Made by a program: the position numbers and the translations under genes. A stretch of 64,000 nt of DNA from positions 10,271,001 to 10,335,000 of the forward strand of contig CM043969.1 of the NCBI GenBank assembly GCA_014529385.2, read 5' to 3'. Of the stretch, positions 11,421-21,964 are shown one piece after another. The notes beneath the pieces are model-generated. The model did not search any database, was not told the DNA's origin, and saw nothing but the letters and a program-made list of their open reading frames with translations. Source of the stretch: Adiantum capillus-veneris (Eukaryota > Streptophyta > Polypodiopsida > Polypodiales > Pteridaceae). Each line of letters begins with the position of its first letter. Within the stretch, counting starts at the first letter, position 1.

Positions 11421-12568
11421 GGTGAAGGGAACCCCCAAGGGTTTACACAAGAAGAGAGGAGCCAGTGTGAACATGAATTGGAAAAGTTGGAAATGAGCTG
11501 CCCCTGCATGATGTGGGCAGATTGGGGTCCAGTATTTTGATCATATCTCCTCAACAGTGGCTCCAAATAAAAAAGTAAAAATATGGGCAAAAACTTCAGC
11601 TCATTAGCTACGATTTTCATTTTTTTAAAATCGTTTTCCAATTCGGATTGGAACCTTGTGTAAAAAATTCATCAAAATAGGGTCCATTTATGGCAGCAAA
11701 AGTCTTCATGTGGTCCCCTTAGCTTAGACTTTCATTTGATTCCAAAGGACACCTCATGCCATATGAAAGCATGACATTGATCCTTGACAAAGTTTTGTAA
11801 TCATGCTTGCAATAATGCATTAAAATAAGTGTATCTTTGAAATCATGCCACCTAGTGTCCCACTAGGATATGATTCCCTCCTAGTAGCTATTTAAAAAGA
11901 AATATAAGAAAAATATAAAAAATACATAGAATATATATATATTGGAGTTTACCCTAGATATAGGATCTAGCTAGGGTGTGAGATGATAATGAGATAGTAG
12001 AAATAAAGAATCAATGCTTTTTGCCCCAAGTTAAAGAGGCGGAGCTATTGATGCTTTTCCCATAGTATTTTCTGATGGTAAAGTAAGAATAGGTTACCCT
12101 TGAGAAAAATAATAGGATGAGATAAAAGGCTTATTATTATACTTAAATATGCATATTATAGGAAAGATAATCATGTATCTAAAAAATTACAAGATAACTC
12201 TTGTAGCATGTGTTCCCACTATGTACGTGTCACAACACGACACCGTTCGACCTCCTGACGCCACTCGATGCCATCTGACGCACCTGCTTACCTCATGTCG
12301 TCGGCCCGTGGATAGCTTCCTCGAGAAGTTTTACGCGCTACCAACTCCTCCTTATTGTAGAAAAAACATACTGGTACTGATAATAGTAAAAACCGTTGCA
12401 TTGTGTACACCCTGTCCTACTTGTACACACGTGGGTCCCACGTAACCACCTGGCTATGGAAATTGGGCAATCCTTTATTCGATGCACCATGCATATGTAT
12501 GTACATATGCGCAATCCCTTGCTCCAAAAAGCTCCTGACATAATTTGCCCATCCCCTAGCCTGCTAGA

Positions 12569-13759
12569 TCATTCATGATCAGCAGCAACAAAAAGCGATA
12601 TGAGACTCACAGCGTCACAAGTCTCCTCATCCTTCACCAACACTCCTTGATCCACATACAGATCATCTTGCTCGACCATCATCAACCTGGCATGATACAA
12701 TTTAAGATGCAATCCATTTACCCTTGACTTATGTAGAAACCCATCCAGGTTAGCCAACTGATATGTACCATTCGGGAAACACTCCACTACCTTGAAAGGG
12801 CCTTCCCACTTAATTTGAAACTTCTTTTGGAAGGTGTTGTCCAGCTTACTGTTGTAGCTCAAAACCAAGTCATGCTTTTTGATACCCTTACTTTTGACCT
12901 TTTCATTTATCTTTGCCAAAGCCCTATCTTGCATCTGCCCATAATGTTCCAATGCACTCATCTTATCCAGCTGAACCTCTTGTAGCTATAAGAGCCTCTC
13001 TTCGAATGCATCACTAGGCGGCCCAAGCAACTTCTCTAACATCTTGACCGCAGGAAACTCTACTTCCACAGGCAATAGTGCTTCTTTTCCATACACCAAA
13101 TGAAATGGAGTAAACCCTTTACTTGTCTTCACCGAAGTACGGCAAGCCCATAATGCACTAGGCAATTCCAAATCCCAATTCTTTCCTTGGTGCTCTGTCA
13201 CTTCCGAAAGAATCTGTACCAACTCACCATTGAATCTTTCAGTTAATCCATTACACTGTGGGTAATAAGGAGTGGTATGATGGTGCCTAATCTTCATCTT
13301 TGCACATAAAAAATCTAGCAGTTTAGCTCTAAAGCCAGGCCCCTTATCTGAAAGTAGCTCCAGTGGCACCCCAAACTTGCAACATATTTCATCATACACA
13401 AATTTTTCCACATCCTTTGCAGTGATCTGTTTTACTGCTATAGCCTCTGCCCATCTAGAGAGATAGTCCACTGCAGTCAAAATATAGCTTTTGCCCCTGC
13501 TTGTGATAGGTAACGCGCCTATTGCATCAATCCCCCACTTTTCAAACACATCAAACGCCATAATGGTTTTTCGTAGCTCTGGCTTCAACACTCTCTTCCC
13601 AAATGCTTGACACCTATTACAAGACCTACACCAATGGTGAACATCCTTGTCCAAACTAGGCCATACATACCCCTCTTGCAAAATCTTATGCAAGGTGATC
13701 TTTAGAGAAAAATGTCCACCACATGCGCCTTCATGATTCTCTTCCACGCCAAGGTACAC
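12569..13759 (-). pseudogene. pol: B1 integrase
   Basis: Zinc finger part HHWCRSCNRCQ, then a core with GIDAIG, LSDKGPGF and a GLTERFNGE glutamate, i.e. D, D and E visible, then a C-terminal barrel ending near 12569. The frame breaks around 12962-12985 by one stop. No chromodomain follows, as expected for Tat-type elements. It closely matches B3 55700-56854. It would insert the element; its inferred target preference is discussed under findings. Confidence 0.85.
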
Positions 13760-14339
13760 GTCTCAACACGAGATCAGCCCCTTTCATGTATAAGACATCA
13801 CCAATCAATTTGTACCTGTGTGCTCTACGCACAAAACCATACTTCTTAGACTTCAGAATCTCCTTTGGAATGATTCCTGTTAGCAAAAACTCCTCTTCTT
13901 GAGCCAAACTTTCCCGGCCATGATAAAGAGGTAAACTGGTCCTCAACACAAATAGCTCCCCAATCATTCCTTGAGCTGCTTCATGTGCCTCTCCATTTAG
14001 AGCACGTTCAATGTGTCTGATGCTCCATGTTTCGAACTTTTTTAACAGGCCTTTAATTCTGAGGCACATTTCCTTCAATGAGGTGTTCTTGCTCTTCCAC
14101 ACACCCATCACTTGCTTCACCACTAACAAGGCATCACCTTTTATGCTCAACCTTTGAACCCCATGCTTCAAACAAATGTGTAATCCGGCTTCCAAAGTAG
14201 CATATTCATCCTCATTGTTACTATGAGCATCCAATTTGAACCCTCTCTTGCATACTAGCTTCCCCTCTGGATCATAAAGTGCTATACCCCCTGAAGCTGC
14301 ATCATGGCTCTTTTTGTATGAACCATCAAAGAACAACAC
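13731..14339 (-). pseudogene. pol: B1 second RNase H and integrase N-terminal spacer
   Basis: Archaeal/plant-type RNase H with LFFDGSYKKS, NNEDEYATLEAGL, IKGDALLVV and the C-terminal GEAHEAA segment. The first, second and third acidic positions are present; the last usual Asp is replaced by His/Glu-type residues. This extra RNase H after the normal one is the hallmark of the Tat lineage. It is followed by a spacer leading into the integrase. Confidence 0.8.
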
Positions 14340-14354
14340 GTGTGCATTGCTGAT

Positions 14355-15605
14355 CTATGGAACTTCTTCAACTACCTTTCTCACCACCTCTTCCTTAACA
14401 ATAAGGGGATTCTCCTTGTAGGTCAACAAATCAGCTAGGGTAGCCCTTGTACTATCTTCCACTAGAGAAGAGAACTCAAACTCTTGCAGCTCAATTACCC
14501 ATTTCTTCACCACATTTGACATGTTAGTGCCATTAATTAACTGTGGAAAAAAGGAATAACTCGTCAAGAAAACAAAAGGTCGTGGTAGCAAGTAATGACG
14601 AAATCGTCGACAAGAAAATATTACACTAGCCATCACTAGCTCTACTTCCGAGAACTTTCTCTCCGCTACCAACTTCACTCGGCTTGCACAATACGTTGGC
14701 CTCATATAATGGCTGCCCTTCACCTTTTGCAATAGCATGGCTCCAATGGCATCATCCCCTACTGAGGGATTTACATTAAAAAATTTCTCTTAATCAGGAG
14801 CCTGTATGGCTGACAACCCCCCTAACACCTCTTTCACCTCTTGAAACACTTCTTCACACTTGTCATCCCATTGCAATGAATCATGCTTTGCCACTTGTTG
14901 TAATGTATAAAGAATCTGAGAAGACAATGGAATAAACCTTGCCACGTACTTCACTTTGTGTATAAAGGTTGCCAATTGCTTCGTACTCGTAGGTGATGGA
15001 AGAAGAATAATAGACTTAACCTTGTCTTGATCAGCCTCAATGCCATTTTCTCACACCATGTAGCCCAATAACTTCACCCTTGGCTGTGCTAGATGACATT
15101 TCTTTGGATTTAGTTGTCCTCCACATTCATCATATCGAGCCAATACCATCTGCAGCTTCTCATGGTGTTCAGCCCTACTGCTATAAACACAGAAGTCATC
15201 CATAAAAGCTTTAACACAACTACCAATGAATGGTTCCAACACCCAATTTGCTCTCTCTTGATAGAAGGAAGGTCCATTTGTCAACCCAAATGGCAATACT
15301 GTGTAGCAATAGCAGCCCCATGGCGTAATAAAAGTGGTCTTTGTGCGGTCCTTAAGAGAAATCTTCAATTTAAAATAGCCTGAAAAACCATCACACACAC
15401 TGTACCTCTCATAACCTGCCACTGAATCCAAGATCTGATCAATGAATAGAAGAGGATATGGGTTCTTCTTAGTGGCTGCGTTTAAGGGTTTAAAATATAC
15501 ACAAATTCTCCACTTCCCATCCTTCTTTGGACTGACTACAACTGGACTCACCCATTCTGTGGTCTCCAAAGGGACTATGAACCCTGCCTTCAATAACTTG
15601 TCCAC
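14355..15605 (-). pseudogene. pol: B1 reverse transcriptase and degenerate first RNase H
   Basis: RT with SPVVVSPKKDGKWRICV and active site FMDDF at 15206-15192. Downstream comes the palm/connection region and a first RNase H domain reading FNVNPSVGDDAIGAML, where the usual catalytic Asp is Asn and the TDH motif is absent. Stops near 15050, 14790 and elsewhere break the frame. Confidence 0.82.
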
Positions 15606-17053
15606 CTCTTCTCACAAGGCTTCCATTTGCTCTTGACCCATCCTTCTTAGCCTTTGCCGCGTTGGCTTAGCACCTTCTTTCAGCTCTATATGCATCTCTT
15701 TACCCTTGAACCCTCTGATCTCTTCATATGAAGTAATAAACAAATCATGAAAACTAGCCAGCATGTGCAAATATATATCCTTCTCCATAGCTGAGAGGTC
15801 TCCACTGATCATTTGTGTCATCAATTCCTGCTTCTTTGACAACTCAACCTTAGTTTGCATCAGCCCTTCAATCACTTCATAAGGCCCTTCACTTTCATCT
15901 TCAACCTCATTCGCAAATGCAACTAAACCAAACTCGTGGATTTCTTTCTCCATCAAAAGAAAGGCAACATCAGCATCCTCATCACTGCTGGTAGTGCTAT
16001 CACTGTCCCCATCTGTCACCGTGGAAGAGTCTTCATCACTAGACTCATACTCATCTTCATAAAGCTCCTCTAATCGTTTCCTTGTGTCCATATTATAAAG
16101 CTTCTTGGTACCTGTCTTTCATAGAGGCTAATCGCACCATGTCGCCAATCTTGAACAGCTCCCACTGCACGTAACCATGGTCTGCCCAGTATAATAGGAT
16201 ATGCTCCCAACCCTGCTGGCATCACAAGAAAATCAACCACTACCTTTGCATCATATGCCTCCACTTCTAAGCTCTTTACAACACCCAAGCATTTTACTTT
16301 TTGATGGTTTGCAAATCTGATCCAAAGACCTGACACCCCAGCCACTGTGAGACCCATCTTCTCAACGCATGAGTGTGTTATGACGCATATTTGGGCTCCG
16401 CCATCCACATAACCTTGTCCCAAATTTTTCCTTCTATGCCACACATCTACTATTGGAGAAATGTCTGGTAGCTCATCCATTGCCAACACCTTTACTGAAC
16501 CTCTCTCTGGCTCTTTCTCCATTGGGTTAACCATCCTCTTCCACTGTCTCTTTAGCTTAGGCACCATCTCTATAAGCTGCCCAAAAGTAACATCTGCCTT
16601 CCTGCTTGTCAGATCCTCCTTCAAGTCATAGCTTAATTGCCCATCCCCTAGTGGAAAATTTGACACATGAAACTTGCGACGAGCCCTTCTTTTCCTCTTG
16701 GCCTTGACATCCTCACCTTCATGGCTCTTTCCCTTCTTCTTACTAGGACCTGGGGAACTTCTTCCTTCCTTGTCCTCTGTGTTCCTCTTCCCAATAGGCA
16801 TCACTAATGTATCCTCTAGCTTTGATGCCTTCTCCAAGGTGACTACATTTAGCACTTTTGTCTTTCCCTTTTCCTCTTGGGTTAATCCACTGGTTCCTTC
16901 ATCTCCCTTAATTTTGATGCCATAATCATTTGACCTAGTTAACACATGTCTTGGCAATGGATACAAGTCTCCCCCCATCCTTGGTGGCTTATCACATTGC
17001 GGCTGATGTGACCCAACTCTCCACATTTGTAACATGTGGGCATCTGCCTCCAA
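15606..17053 (-). pseudogene. pro: B1 protease and acidic linker
   Basis: Retropepsin-like segment GYVDGGAQICVI followed by the conserved PIILGRPWL (flap/C-terminal ILG motif). Then a frameshift near 16085 and a Ser/Asp/Glu-rich linker (SSDEDSSTVT..TTSSDEDAD) leading to the RT. The active site is DGG instead of DTG or DSG, as in several plant Tat-type elements. A Lys-rich segment (KKKGKSHEGEDVKAKRKRRARR) precedes the protease. Confidence 0.75.
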
Positions 17054-17897
17054 AACCTACCATTGCTTTGTCCAACACCATTCCTAGGTCTTTCTTCACC
17101 TCCTGGCTGATTTGCATACCTCCCTCGACCTCGATTATTTCCCACTTGACCTAACATGTTTAGGCTGAGATTCTTCATTAAATCTACCACTTGCCTCATA
17201 TCTTGCTTGAGCCCATCATCTTGCACTGCTGTAGTGACCACTGTTGGCATAACTTGAGGAGTAACAGAAACCACTGGTTCATGATGAACCCCTGGCATGC
17301 GACCTTGCAAAGAATCCATAGGCTGAAATTCAGACCTCATGGGAAAAGACTCCACCCCTAACTGGCTCATTTTCCTCAGCTTCCACTCTCGTTCCTTGCT
17401 ACCTCTAGTGCATCTTCATATGTCCTAGGCTTCTTTAGCTCCACTCTCCAATGTATATTCTCCCAAAGACTAGCCAAGAACCTGTCCTTCTTCATCATGT
17501 CAGGCGGGGGTACCTGTGGTGCTAAGTCCTTACACATTCGCTCCCATGCCAATGAAAACTTACGTATGTACGCATCTACTGGCTCACCTTCCTTTTGCAC
17601 CAAAGTCTATACTTCTTGCCACACTTTGTCAGGATCTTCTATCTTCACAAACTCCACTTCCAACCCATGTCGTAGATTGTCCCAACTCAACGTTACAGGT
17701 GGATCAGCCACATGCAACTCCTCTTCAAATGCTTTAGACCAAACTCGTGCATCACTCTTCAAACAAAATTGGAGAAGGCGTAACATCTGCGCAGGGTCAT
17801 GAATCTGGTTGCTAATGCAGGCAACCTCCATATTTTCCAAAAATTCTTCCACATCTTCATCACTTCTTCCATGAAACTCCGGATAAGAGAAAGCCAT
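16939..17897 (-). pseudogene. gag: B1 gag
   Basis: The start is chosen at MAFSYPEFHG (17897), matched by B3 50171 and by MAFPNFYG in D. The gag core runs to about 17376, with a TAG at 17607-17605 and a frameshift near 17375. One CCHC knuckle (CYKCGELGHIS) is broken by an indel after the His, whereas B3 keeps it. Role: capsid/nucleocapsid formation. Inactive as read. Confidence 0.8.
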
Positions 17898-17999
17898 GGC
17901 TACCCAAGTTATAATTCTTTGAGAACCCCTTCGAACACACGTGCAAGAACCCAAAACTTCTCACTACCCAATCCCCAGAAACTTCAATGGAGCTCAACT

Positions 18000-18218
18000 T
18001 TAGATAAGGACAAACACATGCACATCAAATGAGTTTTCATAGTTAAACATCGGAATGACAACAGGCAAAGGACATTCCAGGATCTCTCGTAATCTTCTTG
18101 GCCCGAACATAAAGACTATGCGTTGCTGGAAAAAAATATTCCTGGACACATGAACATTTATCTGGATTCTTTGAGTTAAATGAAAAGGAGTGAATTGAGG
18201 GCCATTTTGATCATCCAT
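18000..18218 (-). CDS. Mini-ORF of B1, SFDV-tail small protein
   Basis: 72 aa, intact, ending 102 bp before the gag ATG. Start chosen at MDDQNG because B3 (MDNHDG) and D (MDANNE) begin there; an upstream ATG at 18242 is possible. Motifs: PFHLTQRIQINV, FFQQRIVFMFG, RRLREIL, PMFNY and SFDVHVFVLI-stop. Unrecognised family. An overlapping hydrophobic frame at 18218-18424 is probably a chance opening. Confidence 0.6.
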   Translation of the reverse strand: MDDQNGPQFTPFHLTQRIQINVHVSRNIFFQQRIVFMFGPRRLREILECPLPVVIPMFNYENSFDVHVFVLI

Positions 18219-18931
18219 TAAAGCCAACCATGAAGCTCCCAAGAAGGCACACCTGACTTAACCCCTGATTTTGCCAATATTTCAGCAGCATAACAGCATA
18301 AATGGCTCAAAAGACCAAGAAACCAGCCATCATAACTTGGAAAATTTTTGACAGAGTTTCCCCATAAGTAGAGCAGTAGGAACCCGAAATATAGACTATA
18401 TATATATGCATAAACTGTCAACAATAGAACCCAAGCATCAAATAGGACTCACTAGTACATAGCCTATGGCGAGGTCATGAAAAGGGTGCTCCAGCTACCT
18501 ATATCACCAAAAGGATCTCCACATTTGAGAATCCCCCAGCTCAATAAAAACCTCACGCTATCGACCCTCACACGAAGGCTAATGCAAAGCGCGTATAGTC
18601 AAGTCTCAGAAATGACTATCTTCCAGACCAAGTCTCAGAAATGGCTGGGACTGCCAAATACAACCAAGTATAGCTCCACAAATGCGTACAATGGCAGTTT
18701 CCACAAGTAACGTACAATCCAGCAGACAATGCGCTCAAATAGGCGCCAAGTGATGCATACCCACAACAACTGCAAGTGACATCATTGCTAGTATATCACT
18801 GTACGCCAGCTACCTGTACCTCTGTGAATCACCTGTACCTATACCTGTCCTTGTAACATATAACCTGTAGTCTGCAACCTGTAATCCCGAATCTCGAAGC
18901 TTGAAGCTCGAAGCAGAAGGTACTCAAAGAA
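18219..18931 (-). other. B1 leader with ACAGGT repeats
   Basis: Non-coding between the primer site and the mini-ORF. The part next to the primer site (about 18806-18885) is built of imperfect TACAGGT units, also present in B3 at 49176-49261. Nothing else recognised. Confidence 0.5.
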
Positions 18932-18951
18932 GATCCTCCGTGGGGGCGCCA
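18932..18951 (-). promoter_or_regulatory. Primer-binding site of B1
   Basis: On the - strand TGGCGCCCCCACGGAGGATC, six bases (TTCTTT) after the LTR end. Similar sites occur in B3 (49109-49128) and D (32901-32920). I cannot name the tRNA with confidence. Confidence 0.65.
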
Positions 18952-18957
18952 AAAGAA

Positions 18958-20118
18958 TGTGAGCGGGATGGAAACACACAGAACGCCTCTATAACAACCC
19001 GACACACACTCTTGGGAAGATACACACACACACACACTATGGTGCACCACTCGGCTTACACAACACACCTGTGGACGAGACAGGAAACACACCTATGGAG
19101 TGAGAGGAGAGAAACTATCCACTTGCCCACTCCACACAGAGACACACACACACACACACGCGCACACACACACTCAAAAAACTCAACTCAAAAGAGGAGA
19201 AATTCTGATGTTTAGATACAAATGAGCTTGGGCCAACACCAATGGCGCAAATAGCTCACACAATATGGGTAAAAGATACCAGATACAATCACAAATTGGA
19301 GCAGAAGCTTCGCTCATAGGAGAAACTTACACAGCCAAAACAGAAAAAAAAGAGTGAGGAATTTGGCAAAATGGACATCACCATCGCGTCCGGAACGGCC
19401 CAAAACCCTAGTCTACACTGTCAATGTGCTCAAATCCGACATCGGATGAGCAGTTTACGGCCAAAACAGGCTCCAAAAACCCCAAAAACACACCTGCGGT
19501 TGTTTCTCCTCTCTTATCCACGTTTTTTCTGGTCTTCTCTCAGCTTTTTCAGTTCCCACACTTAGCTTTATTAGTTGGGCACCCTTGGCCTTTTAGATGA
19601 CCTCAAACGGACCCCGAACAGGCCAAAAACTGACCTCGCAGTGCATAGTTGTCACCTTTTTGCATCATCCGCACACCTGGCACTCAGTTTTTCCCAATAA
19701 TGCATCCCGCAACCATGTGAAGTGGCCCCAAAAAGTGGTCCTCATGATGACCTTTCTGCATAAGTATCACAAGAAAACACCCACGTCGTGTCCGTACTTC
19801 TCCGCGTGCAAGTATTGACCTCGTTCGACCTCCTGACGCCACTCGATGCCATCTGACGCACCTGCTTACCTCATGTCGTCGGCCCGCAGATAGCTTCCTT
19901 GAGAATTTTTACGCGCTACCAACTCCTCCTTATTGTAGAAAAAACACATTGGTACTGATAATAGTGAAAATCGCTGCACTATGTACACCCTGTCCTACCG
20001 GTACACACGTGGGCCCCACGTAACCACCTGGCTATGGAAACTGGGCAATCCTTTATTCGATGCACCATGCATGTGTATGTACATATTCGCAATCCCTTGC
20101 TCCAAAAAACTCCTGACA
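18958..20118 (-). repeat. 5' LTR of B1
   Basis: 1161 bp, TGTCAGGAG...CCGCTCACA on the element strand. The uninterrupted copy defines the G insertion in the other LTR. Contains (CA)n microsatellites near 19021-19036 and 19143-19173. No clear TATA box seen. Confidence 0.9.
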
Positions 20119-21586
20119 GCGTATGTCTTAGAGGCCATATCTGAGGTCAAAAGCTACAACAGTGCACCCTTGTGCTCTACATCATTTAGGAAGCATATGG
20201 TCCAAATTTCATTAATTTGAAGCATTTTTGGGCTTGCAAAGACCATAAGACACATCTAGGCAAAGTAAAGGCTTGAATGGATCATAACTTGCACAGAAAG
20301 TGGTCAGATTCAATTCTGAAACTTGATATGAGTTGCCAGTGTAGTGAGAAACGTGTGGAGTGAGTTTCACCTAATTCTGACCATTTAGACATCATATGCG
20401 TATGATGTCTAAAGGGCATTTTTAGGGACCAAAATTGAAATTTGAGTTTGCCAGGGTGTTAAGCACCACAATTTGAGTTGGCTTACGGACCAAATTTCAT
20501 CCAGTTCTAAGCACATAGACATCATACGCGTATAATGTCTCAAGGCCAGATTTGACAGTCCAATTACACTTTTGATCACACACGAGGTTGGAAAATGATG
20601 TGTTAAGCTTGCTTGCAAAATTTCATCTCATTTGGACACATACTGTTGAACCTAAAGATATTTTTGCAAATACAAGAAGGTAAAGGTGAAAAAGTACTCA
20701 TTTTGAGCAATTTTGGAATCCAAAATTTTTTGTGATCACATGTTCTTATTGTATGCATTAAGGAGTACCTTGGGTAGAAATATAAGTGAAATCTCAGTCA
20801 AAAGATATCATATGTGTATGATGTCTTATTAAGAGCCAGATCTGGGTCAAATTAGACATTTGAGTATACCCTAGAGAATAAAAGAAGTCCCTAACCAAAT
20901 TTTCATTGCACTTGGAGCACAGTGGAGCTAGCAAAGGCCAAAAGACAAAAATTGAGTATACCCTAGTGTCTTAGATCATAAAAGAAGTCCCTAACTAAAT
21001 TTTCATTAGATTTGGAGCACAGTTGAGCTTGCAAAGGCCAAAAGACAAAAATTGGTCAAGGTTCTACTATAGTGACCATAACTTGCACAAGAAATGTTCA
21101 AATTGAATTTTGAAAGTTGTTGAGAGTTTCTTGAGTGATAAGGAGTCAGTGAGACAAACTTACTTCATTTTTCCACAAAAGACATCATACGCGTATGATA
21201 TCTCAAGTGCCAAATTTGAAGTCAAAACTTGCATTTGAGCTCACAGAAATGTTTTCCAACATAAAATAAGCCTAGAGACCAAGTTTCATTCAATTTGGAT
21301 CACTTTTGGCTTAGTAAACCTTCTCGGGAAGTTGCAGACAACCAAACAAAAAAAGGACTGATAGACCTGACTAGAAGTGTCATAATCACAAACTGAGACT
21401 TGAAGTGGTTAGAGTATATCAAGGAGAGTCTATAATTAAATTTTGGAGGAATTTTGAGCCAGTAGACATCATACGCGTATGAAGTCTCCAGGCCCAGACT
21501 TACTGTTTTGGCCATAACTTGAGCTACCGATATCGGATTCAAAAACTTTTTTTATCAAAACAAATCCTAGAGTAGCTCTACAAGAT
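20119..21586 (+). repeat. A1 leader, right part: periodic palindrome units
   Basis: Palindromes start at 20387, 20517, 20803, 21180 and 21464, each 24 bp (AGACATCATACG half-site and its reverse complement, with 0-3 mismatches). Intervals are 130, 286, 377 and 284 bp. The 377-bp interval contains a ~92-bp tandem duplication (about 20862-21052), so the underlying period is ~285. No coding potential. Confidence 0.85.
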
Positions 21587-21840
21587 TCAATGTCAACATT
21601 GAACACCAATAAAAAACCCTTGGGGTCATTCATTGTTGGTTAGGCCCCAAAAAAATTTCGTTTAAGGCCTCAAAATTCATCCGGAAGTTAGGGGTGTTTA
21701 AAACTGATTGTTGTTCAATGTCAACATTAAACAACAATCAAAGACCCTTTGGGTCATTCATAGTTGGTCAGCATCCAAAGAAATGTCGTTTAAGGCCTCA
21801 AAATTCATCCGGAAGTTAGCGGTGTCTAAAACTGGCAATT
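21587..21840 (+). repeat. Two ~127-bp tandem units with inverted repeats
   Basis: Each unit carries a hairpin: TTCAATGT/ACATTGAA at 21587-21604 and a longer TTGTTCAATGT/ACATTAAACAA pair around 21712-21736. Each then carries the phrase CTCAAAATTCATCCGGAAGTTAG. C has one related unit near 61600-61720 without the duplication. Lies just before gag. Confidence 0.6.
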
Positions 21841-21964
21841 TGAGAGAATTGTGAGAAAACGATTGTGGTTTTGGACTTAGTTTTGACTTTTTCCTAACCA
21901 AAGGACTTGGACACTTTGGTATAAGACTTCTTACCTCAAGCTAAAGTTGTTAAACCCAGAGATC

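Larger units (their letters stand above)
10242..12242 (-). repeat. Element G: 2-kb solo LTR carrying two mini-ORFs
   Basis: A 2001-bp insertion in the B1 LTR, beginning TGTCG and ending CGACA, flanked by a 4-bp duplication CCGT (10238-10241 and 12243-12246). I find no internal LTR pair, primer site or pol, so a solo LTR is the simplest reading. The - strand is the sense strand: TATAAAAG at 11420-11413 and two mini-ORFs downstream of it. A compact non-autonomous element is the alternative. Confidence 0.7.
9391..12540 (-). repeat. 3' LTR of B1, split by G
   Basis: Two pieces, 9391-10241 and 12247-12540, together match the uninterrupted 5' LTR at 18958-20118. On the + strand it starts TGTGAGCGGG and ends CTCCTGACA. 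It contains (CA)n microsatellites near 9460 and 9566-9591. The intervening 2 kb is solo LTR G. The polypurine tract of B1 (- strand, GGGGATGGG) sits just right of 12540. Confidence 0.88.
9391..20118 (-). mobile_element. Element B1: Tat-type Ty3 retrotransposon with dual RNase H
   Basis: Reads on the - strand: 5' LTR 20118-18958, primer site, leader with a mini-ORF, gag, protease, RT, degenerate RNase H, second RNase H, integrase, polypurine tract, 3' LTR 12540-9391. Ends are TGTCAG...CTCACA on the element strand. The target duplication GCGT is at 9387-9390 and 20119-20122. It is inserted inside a leader palindrome of A1. The 3' LTR is split by solo LTR G. Coding parts carry several stops and frameshifts, so it is inactive. 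Confidence 0.9.

Noticed and set aside
18218-18424. Hydrophobic 68-aa frame upstream of the B1 mini-ORF as a membrane protein
   Set aside because: Overlaps the conserved mini-ORF start and is not preserved as an open frame in B3.
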